A stretch of DNA of 64,000 nucleotides from Soonwooa buanensis (GCF_900167905.1 NZ_FUYZ01000005.1:124001-188000), one strand, 5' to 3'. Positions 16,637 to 25,955 are shown, numbered from the stretch's first letter. The notes: generated from the letters alone by a model not told the origin. A program made the numbers and translations.

Positions 16637-17950
16637 ATGAAAAACATTATACTTATCACCAAAAGAGAATACTTGACGCAGGTTAAGAAAAAATCTTTTA
16701 TTATTCTTACGATTTTGGCGCCGCTCCTAATGATTGGTTTTGGCGTTTTGGTCGCTTTTATGTTCAAAGCTAACGAGTCCGAATATCACTTTAATGTGAT
16801 CGACAAAAGTGGTATTTTTACAAAACAACTAAAATCGACAAAAGACATTACTTATACTTTCGTACCCGAATCTACTGAACGTGCGCTGACAAGTACTTTG
16901 AAAGATATGGAAGGTATTGACGGATTGCTGATTATTCCGCAAGTTCAGAATCAAAATTTTAACTCGTTGGAAACTTCGACCAAACTTTTGACGAACAAAA
17001 AAATCGGAATGGACACCAAATCTTCAATAAACAGTGATCTAAGCGACATTCTAAAAAAAGAAAAAATCAAACAACTTGGACTTTCCGAAACGCAAATTGT
17101 TGATCTTAATTCTGGTTTCAAAATCACAACGCAAAATATTGCCGAAAATAACAAACCTGACAACGACATGGCTTTCAGCATCAAAACTGGACTAAGCATG
17201 GTTTTGGTGTACGCCACTTTTATGTTCATCATCATCTATGGTGTTCGTGTGATGCGTAGCGTTTTGGAAGAAAAAAACAACCGCGTTGTCGAGATTATCA
17301 TTTCGTCGGTTAAACCCTTCGAATTGATGATGGGGAAAATAATTGGTGTAACATTAGTGGCTTTGACGCAGTTCATCATTTGGATTGCGATGTTTGTCAC
17401 ATCGGCACTTTTCCTTAACACAGGCTTTACCGCAATGCAAGGCAATGTACAAGGACAAGCTGGCGAAGCGATGGGCAAAATGGACATCCAACAGATTATC
17501 GGACAAGTGTCACACACATTATTGGACATGAATTTCGGATTGATAATCGCCGTCTTCATCGTGTTTTTCCTTTGCGGATATATCTTCTACAGCTCGATGT
17601 ACGCCGCAATTGGTTCGGCTGTTGACAACGAAACCGAAACACAACAATTTACTTTATTTGCGATAATGCCACTAATGTTGGGCATGTACGGAAGTTTCAC
17701 GATTTTCAATAATCCAGATGGACCTTTAGGTTTTTGGTTATCGATTATTCCGTTCACGTCGCCAGTTGCGATGGTTGCAAGAATTCCGTTTGGCGTTCCG
17801 ATGTGGCAGATTTTATTATCAATTTCGCTGCTTATCGCTTCTACTCTATTCATGGTTTTTGTTGCGGCAAAAATCTACCGAATCGGAATTTTGATGTACG
17901 GAAACAAAGCCACAGCCAAAGAACTTTGGAAGTGGATTCGTACTAAATAA
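16637..17950 (+). CDS. ABC-2 type transporter permease (NatB-like)
   Basis: 437 residues. One membrane segment at about 19-42, a large extracytoplasmic loop (43-175), then five segments in the C-terminal half, the layout of the ABC-2_3/NatB family. The VLEEKNNRVVEIIISSVKPFELMMGKI block after the second segment is the conserved coupling region of this family. It forms an operon with the ATPase just upstream. The pair probably exports a small molecule, ion or peptide; nothing nearby fixes the substrate. Confidence 0.9.
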   Translation: MKNIILITKREYLTQVKKKSFIILTILAPLLMIGFGVLVAFMFKANESEYHFNVIDKSGIFTKQLKSTKDITYTFVPESTERALTSTLKDMEGIDGLLIIPQVQNQNFNSLETSTKLLTNKKIGMDTKSSINSDLSDILKKEKIKQLGLSETQIVDLNSGFKITTQNIAENNKPDNDMAFSIKTGLSMVLVYATFMFIIIYGVRVMRSVLEEKNNRVVEIIISSVKPFELMMGKIIGVTLVALTQFIIWIAMFVTSALFLNTGFTAMQGNVQGQAGEAMGKMDIQQIIGQVSHTLLDMNFGLIIAVFIVFFLCGYIFYSSMYAAIGSAVDNETETQQFTLFAIMPLMLGMYGSFTIFNNPDGPLGFWLSIIPFTSPVAMVARIPFGVPMWQILLSISLLIASTLFMVFVAAKIYRIGILMYGNKATAKELWKWIRTK

Positions 17951-17954
17951 TATT

Positions 17955-17990
17955 TTGGGCGTGCCCTCAAACATAAGAGGGCCGGCCAAA
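17955..17990 (+). terminator. GC-rich hairpin after the ABC exporter operon
   Basis: gccctc / gagggc form a 6-bp stem around aaacataa, extended outward by tgggc...ggcca with a bulge. It is far more GC-rich than the surroundings and has no T-run after it, so it may be a remnant of an extragenic repeat as much as a terminator. The remaining bases to 18120 are AT-rich with no clear motif. Confidence 0.4.
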
Positions 17991-18120
17991 TCTATGTGAT
18001 TTTAATTAGGGATTTATTAAAAAGATTAAAAATTAATTAAATTAATAAATCGTTGTATTGTTTTTAAATCTTATAAGAAATTAGTATTAAATTCGTTTTT
18101 ACTACATAGCGGAATTGCAT

Positions 18121-19566
18121 GTGAAAAAGTGGATTTTTTCTAAACTGTTTTTAACGATGCTTTTGTTGATTTTACAAAAAGTAGAAGCGCAACAAAACCT
18201 ATTATTTTCAAATGATATCTATAGCGGGATTAGTGCAAGCTCGCTCTCGCCAACACAAACTTACATCAACCCAAATCCTTGGGATATCCAAATATTTTCT
18301 GAAGATATTAATGTTTACAATGATTACGCTTATGTTTCAAAGGGGAATTTATTGGGGTTAACAAAAGGAGAGATTGTCGCTGCTGATCCTAAAAACGGAA
18401 TAACAGGCGCTAGTCAAGCCCACGTTTTCGATTATTACAATAAGGACTTAGCGAATCTTTTCTTCAATTCCGATGTATTGGGACCGTCATTTTCTTTTAA
18501 ATCAAAAATTGGTGAAACCGATTTTAATATTGGACTTTTTACAAGATTGAGAACCCAAACCTCAGTTGTAGATTTTGACAATTATTTTAGATTTCAGAAT
18601 CAAAATTTATCACGACCAATAGACTATGCTGTCAGTCCATTCAAAACTAGTTTTATGAATTGGGGCGAATTGGGATTAAATTTCGCAACAGAAATTTTTC
18701 GTCAGTCAGATTACAAGTGGGTTTTGGGTATTAACCTAAAATACGAAATGGGTTTTGATGCTTATAATCTTCAGAATAATAAGGATTTACATCTAAGTAC
18801 AGAAGTTAATGCGGAAGATCATGACCAGACAACGGCTACCAGTTACGACATCGCTGCAAGCTACGTAAGTAACTATAATTTCGAAACCAAAAAATATGAT
18901 TTTAAGCAGCAGGGAAGTGGTTTAGGCTTAGATCTAGGCTTAAGTTTTATTAATAAATTTTCTGATTCCGAGGCTTATGATCTTAAGGTTGATTTTAATA
19001 TTTTGGATGTTGGTTATGTTAAATTTAATGGTGAAAATCATGTATTTATCGGCGAAACAAAAGTTTTGCTGGACGATAATCCTAATTTTGATAACACCAA
19101 GTTCGAGTCGATTAAGCAGTATTTAAGATTGTTAAGCAACGAAGTTTATGGCGATCCAAATAAATCTCATATTTCTGACGGTTTCAAAATCGGGTTACCA
19201 ACGAGTATTCATTTAGCTCTGAGTAAAAATATAAGACCGAATCACTATTTGAGTTTTAATTGGATACAACGCACACCAATTTTTGAAAACAGTCTTAAAA
19301 GAATTAATGCACTTTCAGCAACTTATTCAGTTCAAAAAACTGCAATTGCCTATGGTTTTTCAACCTCTTTTTATGATTATAAAAATTTGCAGTTTGGCGC
19401 CTATCTACGTCTTGGTCCACTTATATTGGGAAGCGAAAATATTTTTCCGCTCTTGTTTAATCATAAAAAATTACATGCTGCCAACTTTTTTATAGGATTA
19501 AAATTGTATCCATTTTGGGACAACGACTTTAAAAGACATCGTCGTGCGAAATGTAATTGTGATTAA
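18121..19566 (+). CDS. DUF5723-like outer-membrane-type protein
   Basis: 481 residues from the GTG at 18121 (VKKWIFSKLFLTML...), which begins the signal peptide; no ATG is in frame nearby. After cleavage at about VEAQQ the protein is beta-rich with alternating aromatic strands and repeated -LGL-, -FNIGLF- and -LGLDLGLSF- segments, ending with a final strand-like LKLYPFW, then a basic, Cys-containing tail. This fits DUF5723 proteins of Bacteroidetes, which are predicted beta-barrels of unknown function, sometimes near PorP/SprF types. Its stop overlaps the stop of the convergent GNAT gene by four bases. Confidence 0.6.
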   Translation: MKKWIFSKLFLTMLLLILQKVEAQQNLLFSNDIYSGISASSLSPTQTYINPNPWDIQIFSEDINVYNDYAYVSKGNLLGLTKGEIVAADPKNGITGASQAHVFDYYNKDLANLFFNSDVLGPSFSFKSKIGETDFNIGLFTRLRTQTSVVDFDNYFRFQNQNLSRPIDYAVSPFKTSFMNWGELGLNFATEIFRQSDYKWVLGINLKYEMGFDAYNLQNNKDLHLSTEVNAEDHDQTTATSYDIAASYVSNYNFETKKYDFKQQGSGLGLDLGLSFINKFSDSEAYDLKVDFNILDVGYVKFNGENHVFIGETKVLLDDNPNFDNTKFESIKQYLRLLSNEVYGDPNKSHISDGFKIGLPTSIHLALSKNIRPNHYLSFNWIQRTPIFENSLKRINALSATYSVQKTAIAYGFSTSFYDYKNLQFGAYLRLGPLILGSENIFPLLFNHKKLHAANFFIGLKLYPFWDNDFKRHRRAKCNCD

Positions 19567-20645
19567 GTAAAACTAAAATCGCCATCGCCATCCGCAAATT
19601 CGTAATGGAAGTCGGCGCCAAGCTCTTGTTTTAGCGTTTTGGTGATAAGGTAGTTTCTTTTAAAATATCGTTTGTACAAAGCTTTTACCGATTGTCCTTT
19701 TGCTAATTCTTCATTAAGTTGATCGTCATAGATTGTCATCATTTTCACTTTGTAATTTTTGATAATTGCAGGAAGTGAAATTGCAATTTTCGAAATATCA
19801 TCCGCAAAATAATAAAGAACTTTAAGATGCGAATTTCGGATTGAGCATAAAAAACAAGTTGTCAAAATTTCATTTTCGTAAAGCTTTACCCAAAACATTT
19901 GATAGGAAGTCGAATAAGATGAAAACAAATAATTCGCTTGCTCTTTTTGAGTTGAAAGCCAAGGATATTTAAGGATCCACTCGAACTCTTTTGAGCTTCG
20001 ATGTAACGGATTTTTAGTTTGTTTATCAATAAAGTTTTTTAATTCGTCATCCCAATGGTAAGCGATAGAATAACTTAATTTTGATGATTTAGAAAGATAC
20101 GGAATGACTGGATTTATTAATTTGTCAAATCTTAAAATCCATTTTTTGTTTCGATTAAAAACTTCTTTTTTGGCTGGAAGAATTTCCGCAAGATTGGATT
20201 TAAAATAATATCGAACCGCTTGTTTAGGTTCAAGATCATCAAAAAGCCCAATTTTTTTGTAAAGTCCATGCGCACTATCCGTGAATTCGGTGATCATCAT
20301 TCTTCCATTGTAAGCAGCTTCGGCTGCATACAGAAGTTTTTGCGCAATCTGTTTGCCACGATGTTTTTCGCTGACATACAAAGTCGAAAACCATCCGAAA
20401 TGAAAAACTTCGCCGTTTGGTTTTGCGATGTCATCTGGCAAAATCCCAAGATAACCCGTAAGTTCTTCGCCTTCGTAGGCTAAAAATAATAAAGTATCGT
20501 CGTCAGTTGCGCGAGGATTTGCGATGTGCGAGACTTCGCGAAGTTCAGAAATTGGCGCAAACTCAAACTTTTTAAAGGCTTGCGAAGTTGTAAATCCTTT
20601 AAGTTGCTTTTTGTTAAGTCCGACAATTTCTATCACAGTTTTCAA
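19563..20645 (-). CDS. GNAT-family N-acetyltransferase with C-terminal extension
   Basis: 360 residues, about twice a simple GNAT. The acetyl-CoA-binding core lies at about 40-130: LAYEGEELTGYLGI, STLYVSEKHRGKQIAQKLL (the R-G-K-x-I-A loop binds the pyrophosphate), and AHGLYKKIGLFD. The C-terminal 200 residues resemble the second half of some two-domain acetyltransferases and contain no motif I can name. The start is TTG at 20645 or GTG at 20636; a flavobacterial promoter just upstream would make the TTG mRNA nearly leaderless, which slightly favours the GTG. The target of acetylation is unknown. It may be functionally linked to the deacetylase gene upstream on the same strand. Confidence 0.75.
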   Translation of the reverse strand: MKTVIEIVGLNKKQLKGFTTSQAFKKFEFAPISELREVSHIANPRATDDDTLLFLAYEGEELTGYLGILPDDIAKPNGEVFHFGWFSTLYVSEKHRGKQIAQKLLYAAEAAYNGRMMITEFTDSAHGLYKKIGLFDDLEPKQAVRYYFKSNLAEILPAKKEVFNRNKKWILRFDKLINPVIPYLSKSSKLSYSIAYHWDDELKNFIDKQTKNPLHRSSKEFEWILKYPWLSTQKEQANYLFSSYSTSYQMFWVKLYENEILTTCFLCSIRNSHLKVLYYFADDISKIAISLPAIIKNYKVKMMTIYDDQLNEELAKGQSVKALYKRYFKRNYLITKTLKQELGADFHYEFADGDGDFSFT

Positions 20646-20652
20646 TTTTAAA

Positions 20653-20684
20653 CAAATATAACAAACTTGATTTTTAAAACGAAA
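20653..20684 (-). promoter_or_regulatory. Flavobacterial-type promoter for the GNAT gene
   Basis: On the minus strand TATATTTG (20660-20653) is a perfect TAnnTTTG -7 element; TTTC lies 20 bases upstream at about 20684-20681 as a near-match to the TTTG -33 element. Transcription would start within a few bases of the start codon. Confidence 0.45.
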
Positions 20685-20715
20685 CTAATCATCGCAAAAG
20701 GCTGATGATTTCTAA

Positions 20716-21732
20716 TTAAATTCGGTGTTTTCCAATTAATTTTAGCAAGTTGTAATAGATGATTTCGTTTTTGATGACTTGCTTTGCAGAATAATTTTCA
20801 ACTTCAAGCGGAATCCGTTGCAAGTTTTTGAAACGCGAATCGAGCTTAAGTCCAGCTGCACCAAAAGTATATTGAAGTCGAGGATTAGCTTTTGATAGCT
20901 TTTCGAAAAAATCATTTTTTACACCAAAGTCCGTGAATGGAAAAGCAAACGAATCATTATTTAATCCTAATTTTTCTAGAATATCCAAAGCTTTTTGCGT
21001 GTTGTCAAGTTGCGCATCAAGATTTAATTCGTGATACAAAGGATGATCCCAGCCGTGCGCCGAAATTCCAAAGCCGTCTTGTTTTAATTTTAATAATTCG
21101 TTAGTCGTGAGATAAACTTTATTTTGTGCTAAATAAGTCTTAAAATCGATGTTCAAAAAAGCTGCAAGCTCATCCAGAAGATGTTGATTTTCAAATTTAA
21201 TGGAAAGAAGATTTTGTTTAATATTTGATAAATCAGGATTTAATTTTAAACTTTTAAAACCTAAAACTTGTTGTTGAAGATCTTTATTTTCTTCAATCTC
21301 TGAAATTAAAAGACTGGCTTTACAACGCCACATGAGGTCTTTGTTATCAATAAATTTTGGATTGATAAAGTTGGTCGCGTAGATGCCTTTTTGTTTTAAA
21401 ATAGGAGCGATGACATCATGAAAGTCAGAATAACCATCATCAAAAGTTAACAATAATTTTGGCTTTCCCGATTTATTTTTAGTTGGTTTTCTTTCTAAAA
21501 AAGTGTCCCAATCGATAAAGTCAAAAACCTTGGAAAGTTCATCCAAATCTTTAATAAAATCTTTCGAACTACGATAGGGGAAAAGGTATTGGGCGTGTTT
21601 TAGCTTTTCATCACTTACGCTGTGATAGACGATAACCACATCTCGGTAAGGAAGATACGTTGTAAGTTTCTCCAAAGAAAAAGAAGCCAAGAAAGTTGAA
21701 GCCGATTTGTAAAAGATAGATTTTGCGCTCAC
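20716..21732 (-). CDS. Polysaccharide deacetylase family protein
   Basis: 338 residues. NodB-type carbohydrate esterase 4 motifs: TFDDGYSD near residue 95 (motif 1, catalytic base and metal Asp) and SAHGWDHPLYHE near 225 (motif 2, metal histidines H-x-x-x-H-like spacing). No signal peptide or membrane anchor is evident, so a cytoplasmic or peripherally bound enzyme is suggested. Such genes often belong to capsule or lipopolysaccharide loci; here the only neighbour is an acetyltransferase. The start is GTG, directly after the terminator of the upstream gene. Confidence 0.85.
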   Translation of the reverse strand: MSAKSIFYKSASTFLASFSLEKLTTYLPYRDVVIVYHSVSDEKLKHAQYLFPYRSSKDFIKDLDELSKVFDFIDWDTFLERKPTKNKSGKPKLLLTFDDGYSDFHDVIAPILKQKGIYATNFINPKFIDNKDLMWRCKASLLISEIEENKDLQQQVLGFKSLKLNPDLSNIKQNLLSIKFENQHLLDELAAFLNIDFKTYLAQNKVYLTTNELLKLKQDGFGISAHGWDHPLYHELNLDAQLDNTQKALDILEKLGLNNDSFAFPFTDFGVKNDFFEKLSKANPRLQYTFGAAGLKLDSRFKNLQRIPLEVENYSAKQVIKNEIIYYNLLKLIGKHRI

Positions 21733-21774
21733 TATAAAAAAAACATTGTCAAAGCTTTCGCCTTGACAATGTTA
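21733..21774 (-). terminator. Intrinsic terminator after the S46 peptidase gene
   Basis: Minus-strand 11-bp perfect stem aacattgtcaa / ttgacaatgtt with a 10-base loop and a run of T that reaches the deacetylase GTG. This spacing makes termination and downstream translation start nearly adjacent. Confidence 0.85.
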
Positions 21775-21813
21775 AGAAAATATTATTTAATACTTGTAAT
21801 CGTATTTTAAAAA

Positions 21814-23952
21814 CTATTTAATAATCTTCATTTCGTTAAGAAGCCATTTGGCATCCGCAAATTTATCAACGATAAACAAGATGTATTTGGTGTCCACCAT
21901 AATATTGCGACTGAATTTCGGATCGTAGTTGATGTCACTCATCGTACCTTCCCATTGTCTGTCAAAGTTAAGACCAACCAAGTTACCATACGCATCCAAA
22001 GCTGGAGAACCCGAGTTACCGCCTGTTGTGTGATTGGTTGCTGTGAAGTTAACCGGAACGTCGCCAGTTTTGTCCTTGTAGATTCCGTAATCTTTAGCAT
22101 TGTAAAGACTGATTAGTTTTTTAGGAACATCAAATTCGTAATCTCCAGGAACATATTTTTCCATAACGCCAGCTAGATTGGTTTTGTAACCGTAGCTAAC
22201 CGCATCGCGAGGATTAGATCCTTTTACTTTTCCGTAAGTTACACGTAGCGTTGAGTTAGCATCTGGGAAGAATTTTCTGTCTTTATCCGTTGCCATTTGT
22301 TGCGCCATAAAGGTCTTTTGCAAGGCATCGATGTCCGCTTGTAGACTTGTAACTTTGCTATGTGTTGTGCTAACATAAGCGCCTTTAATATTGTTCCAAA
22401 GCTGGATTAAAGGATCGTTTTTCAAAGCTTTAACAAGACTCGCTTGGTCAGCAAATACTTTGTTGATATCACTATAAGTTGTTGCACCGTTTACATTGGC
22501 TTGTCCTGTAATAATCGAGTTTTTAGCATAGTTTTCCAAAACCGCAACATTCGCTTTTGCATCTTTAAACTTTTCTAAACCGCTTGGTAAAAACTGAGGT
22601 GCAGATTTAGTAGCATACAAAGCCAAAACCTGAGCCGTTACTTTTGCATCTAAGTCACTTTCATAATCTTTGTAGATTTCTGACAATCTAGTTTTAAAAC
22701 CGTCCAAAGACTTCGCATTGAAAGTTCCGTTGTCAACAGCTTCAACATAACTAGAGAACAAACTTGCCAAAGCTAGTGTCTCAGCATTTCGTGGTAATTC
22801 AGAATAATAAGCTCTGTTAAGTGCGTAAGGCGCTTGCTCGTTGTAAGCTTTGTTTAATCCGTCAATTGTTGCTTTTATTTGAGGATTTTTCGAGATCAAA
22901 GACTGTTCGTATTGTTGTTTTTTACCAACTGCATTTGATTTTTTAAGACCTTCAACCTCGCCGATCCATTTTTTCCAAGAGTTAGCGATACGAGCGTATT
23001 TAGACGAATATTTAATTCTTGTTGCATTGTCCGTTCTCATTTTTTCGTCAAGAACTTTCAAGGTTACATCACGCACCGAAATCATTGCTGGATCGGTTTC
23101 GTTCATGATTTTTTCCACCGCAATAGCAGGAAGATATTCCGTAGTTCTTCCTGGGAAACCAAATACAAACGTGAAATCATTTTCTTGTTTGTCTTTGATA
23201 GAAATAGGCAAGAAGTGTTTTGGTTTGTAAGGCACGTTATCTTTAGAATATTCCGCAGGCTTGTTATTTTTGTCAGCATAGATTCTGAACATCGAGAAAT
23301 CGCCTGTGTGACGTGGCCAAACCCAGTTGTCAGTATCGCTTCCGAATTTACCAATACTTTGTGGTGGTGCACCAACTAGACGGATGTCTTTGTAGGTTTC
23401 GATAACATAAGCATAATATTTGTTACCGTAATACATTGATTTTACAGTAACTTTTTGATAATTTTCAACTTTTTGAGAAGCGATGTAGGCCTCTGTATTT
23501 TGTTTTACTTTCGCATCAAGAGCAGCGCCAGTTAGTCCGTCTGTCCCAGCTAAAATCTGTGGTGTCACTTCTTTGATGTCCGCGATGAAATCTACAGTTA
23601 CGCCAGGATTTGGAAGTTCACCTTCCATATTTTTAGCCCAAAAACCATTCGTTAAAAGATCATTTTCTACCGTTGAGTGTGACTGAATATTATCGTAACC
23701 ACAATGGTGATTGGTCAATAATAAACCTTGTCCCGAGATAACTTCGGCCGTACATCCACCATCAAACTGTACCACAGCATCTTTGATGCTCGCTTTACTA
23801 GGGTCAAAAATGTCTTTTGCAGAGATTTTCATACCCAAATCTTTCATTTCCTTTTCATTAAGTTCTGTTGGCATCCACATACCGCCGTATTGTTGAGCAA
23901 AAGCCATTGCGGCAGGTAGTAAGATTGCTGATAATAGAAGTTTACTTTTCAT
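21814..23952 (-). CDS. S46-family dipeptidyl-peptidase, DPP11-type (Asp/Glu-specific)
   Basis: 712 residues, the usual S46 length. The signal peptide ends near AMAFAQ. Chymotrypsin-like triad: His83 in TNHHCGYDNIQ, Asp near 215 (GDFSMFRIY), Ser near 645 in GGNSGSP. The residue 18 positions after the nucleophile is Arg (NFDRQWEG), the equivalent of Arg673 that gives DPP11 its preference for acidic P1 residues, whereas DPP7 has Gly there. The periplasmic enzyme releases dipeptides for amino-acid nutrition. It has no T9SS domain. The gene stands alone between two non-coding stretches. Confidence 0.93.
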   Translation of the reverse strand: MKSKLLLSAILLPAAMAFAQQYGGMWMPTELNEKEMKDLGMKISAKDIFDPSKASIKDAVVQFDGGCTAEVISGQGLLLTNHHCGYDNIQSHSTVENDLLTNGFWAKNMEGELPNPGVTVDFIADIKEVTPQILAGTDGLTGAALDAKVKQNTEAYIASQKVENYQKVTVKSMYYGNKYYAYVIETYKDIRLVGAPPQSIGKFGSDTDNWVWPRHTGDFSMFRIYADKNNKPAEYSKDNVPYKPKHFLPISIKDKQENDFTFVFGFPGRTTEYLPAIAVEKIMNETDPAMISVRDVTLKVLDEKMRTDNATRIKYSSKYARIANSWKKWIGEVEGLKKSNAVGKKQQYEQSLISKNPQIKATIDGLNKAYNEQAPYALNRAYYSELPRNAETLALASLFSSYVEAVDNGTFNAKSLDGFKTRLSEIYKDYESDLDAKVTAQVLALYATKSAPQFLPSGLEKFKDAKANVAVLENYAKNSIITGQANVNGATTYSDINKVFADQASLVKALKNDPLIQLWNNIKGAYVSTTHSKVTSLQADIDALQKTFMAQQMATDKDRKFFPDANSTLRVTYGKVKGSNPRDAVSYGYKTNLAGVMEKYVPGDYEFDVPKKLISLYNAKDYGIYKDKTGDVPVNFTATNHTTGGNSGSPALDAYGNLVGLNFDRQWEGTMSDINYDPKFSRNIMVDTKYILFIVDKFADAKWLLNEMKIIK

Positions 23953-24029
23953 TTCTTAGCATTAAAATTGAGCCAATTTACGCATTTTTATCGGAACGGG
24001 ATTTTATATACTTTGAAAACTAAATTGTT

Positions 24030-24105
24030 TTTTTAGGAGCTAATCCCGCTAGGGTTTATATTGAGCGTAGTCGAAATGCTATATCTTTCGTCTTTTCGCT
24101 CAATA
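24030..24105 (+). repeat. Truncated relative of the Flavo-1-like element with inserted repeat word
   Basis: Begins ttttaggagctaatcccgct and later has gctatatctttcg, the same landmarks as the element at 15578-15697, but the 3' half is missing. Between them lies attgagcgtagtcgaaat, another word common in flavobacterial intergenic repeats, with cgctcaat at 24098-24105 completing a dyad. The rest of 23953-24241 is AT-rich and featureless. Confidence 0.45.
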
Positions 24106-24241
24106 AGCATTGTAGATTATGCTAAATAAAACAAAAAAGAAATTTTATTATAAAACATTAAAAGTTAAATGTTTTTAATTAAAAAATGGCATTTGTTTTA
24201 TCCAGATTGACTCTAAACAAGAAGTTTCAATCATTGAAAAT

Positions 24242-25393
24242 TTACACTTTCAACACATTAAAACCCGCCGCTCGACCGACTGCATTGGAGCCAAACCTAT
24301 TTTTGAGATAATCCATGCTTTGATAGAGGTTGATTAGCTCTTCGGTGTCTTCAAATAAATCCATTTGATGTTGACCGTGAACAAGATTCGTAAATCGGAG
24401 TCCGACCAATCGCAAACGCATTCTTCGGGTATATAATTTCTCGAAAAGATCCAACGCAACTCGCGACAAAGTATGATCTACAGCCGTATAAGCAACTCTG
24501 CACTGCTTGGTTTCGGTGTCGAAATTGGCATATCGAATTTTTAAAGTTACTGTGGAAGTCAACCATTTTTCTTTCCGAAGTTGATACGCTAGTTGCTCCG
24601 CCATTCCAGCAATCAAACCTTTTAGAGCGACAATATCCATGGTATCGTTGGTGAATGTTCGTTCTGTGGAAATCGATTTTCTTTCAGAATAAGGAATGAC
24701 GGGATTTTCATCAATTCCGTTGGCTTTTTTCCAAAGTTCGGTACCGTTTTTACCAATCATCTGTTGAAGCATATGAACAGGCATTTCCGACAAAGTTTGT
24801 ATCGTTCTAATCCCGATTCTTGATAATAATTGAAACGTAACATTTCCCACCATCGGAATTTTCTTGATGGATAGCGGATTTAAAAATGGTTTCACAAGCG
24901 CTTCTTTAATCTCCAATTTCCCTAAAGGTTTGGCTTCACCAGTCCCAATTTTAGAAACGGTTTTGTTCGTAGATAATGCAAAACTGATGGGCAAACCAGC
25001 TTCTTTTTTTACCGCTTCAGCAATTTCTGTCGTCCATTGATAGCACCCGAAAAACTTGTCCATTCCAGATAAATCGAGATAAAATTCATCAATACTCGCT
25101 TTCTCCATCACAGGAACTTTTTCTTGAATAATTTCGGTTACAAGATGTGATAAATTAGAGTACAATTCGTGATCGCCACGGATAATTTTTGCATCGGGAC
25201 ACAGCTTCAGTGCCATACGAATGGGCATCGCAGAACGAACCCCAAATTTACGCGCTTCGTAAGAGCAAGACGCCACCACACCACGATCGCCACCGCCGAT
25301 TATCAAAGGGATACCATTAAGTTCAGAATTGTTCCGTCTCTCGCATGATACAAAAAAAGTGTCCAAATCCATATGTACAATTGCACGATCCAT
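24242..25393 (-). CDS. dinB: DNA polymerase IV (Y-family)
   Basis: 383 residues. Catalytic carboxylates: Asp9 in HMDLDTFF and the SIDEFYLD motif near 103-110; the steric gate region DTFFVSCE is typical. The helix-hairpin-helix (KIPMVGNVTFQLLSRIGIRTIQTLSEMP) and little-finger domain follow. The C-terminus (VLKV) lacks a canonical QLxLF clamp motif at the very end, but QMDLFEDTEE near 355 fits the beta-clamp-binding consensus. It carries out translesion synthesis. In Bacteroidetes dinB often lies beside a second polymerase III alpha gene; here a dnaE-type gene is 4 kb away on the other strand. Confidence 0.93.
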   Translation of the reverse strand: MDRAIVHMDLDTFFVSCERRNNSELNGIPLIIGGGDRGVVASCSYEARKFGVRSAMPIRMALKLCPDAKIIRGDHELYSNLSHLVTEIIQEKVPVMEKASIDEFYLDLSGMDKFFGCYQWTTEIAEAVKKEAGLPISFALSTNKTVSKIGTGEAKPLGKLEIKEALVKPFLNPLSIKKIPMVGNVTFQLLSRIGIRTIQTLSEMPVHMLQQMIGKNGTELWKKANGIDENPVIPYSERKSISTERTFTNDTMDIVALKGLIAGMAEQLAYQLRKEKWLTSTVTLKIRYANFDTETKQCRVAYTAVDHTLSRVALDLFEKLYTRRMRLRLVGLRFTNLVHGQHQMDLFEDTEELINLYQSMDYLKNRFGSNAVGRAAGFNVLKV

Positions 25394-25424
25394 TTTACAA
25401 AATTAGTATGTTTTATATCAATAA

Positions 25425-25607
25425 ATGAAATATTTAACGATACAAATTGTAACAATATTGATTTTGTCCGATAGCATGCACTTTTTGAGAAGTCAACAAG
25501 AAATTTCGCAGCAAAAAGTAGCCGATTCGTTGCTCATTACCCGTGTTCGATATGCAAAATATGAAGATTTTATTCAGGCTGTGATGAATATTTTTAAAAT
25601 TATGTAA
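25425..25607 (+). CDS. Possible small protein, 60 residues
   Basis: ATG-initiated frame starting 32 bases from the divergent dinB start. The first 17 residues are hydrophobic (MKYLTIQIVTILILSDS) and the remainder is Gln/Ala-rich and basic. No family is recognised and there is no ribosome-binding sequence, so it may be spurious; it is kept because the length and signal-like start are more than expected from noise in this AT-rich gap. Otherwise 25394-25769 holds nothing recognised. Confidence 0.25.
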   Translation: MKYLTIQIVTILILSDSMHFLRSQQEISQQKVADSLLITRVRYAKYEDFIQAVMNIFKIM

Positions 25608-25769
25608 AGTATTTATTCTTGAAATTGGATAAAAGTTGTAATTGATTAAAGCTCTTATAAAAACTCTAAGTTTAGATTTAATTATTTTAAAACATATTCA
25701 TTTATTTAAAACAAATACAAAATAAGAATGATTTTTGCATCGATATTTAGTACATCAAAACTTTATATT

Positions 25770-25916
25770 ATGAAAAATCTAAAAAATAAACCTCCAATAT
25801 TTGTTATTGTTTTGTTTGTAGTTATTGTATTAATGATAATTGGATACTTTGCGATAGCCGCACTTTTCCCAGATATCTTTAACAATCTTAACGAAACCAA
25901 TCAAATCAATAAATAA
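25770..25916 (+). CDS. Small single-pass membrane protein, 48 residues
   Basis: Starts at the ATG at 25770 (MKNLKNKPPIFVIVLFVVIV...): a basic N-terminus, one long hydrophobic helix (about residues 9-34) and a short polar tail NLNETNQINK. A longer in-frame start at 25728 would put extra residues before the positive cluster and is less likely. A strong terminator 6 bases after the stop supports it as a real, separately transcribed gene. Function unknown. Confidence 0.55.
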   Translation: MKNLKNKPPIFVIVLFVVIVLMIIGYFAIAALFPDIFNNLNETNQINK

Positions 25917-25921
25917 ATTAC

Positions 25922-25955
25922 AAAGCCTATTTGTTTAAAAATAGGCTTTTTTATT
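25922..25955 (+). terminator. Intrinsic terminator
   Basis: agcctattt / aaataggct stem with a short loop and a T-run, immediately after the 48-residue membrane protein. Downstream, 25956-26270 is AT-rich without a recognisable gene. Confidence 0.85.
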
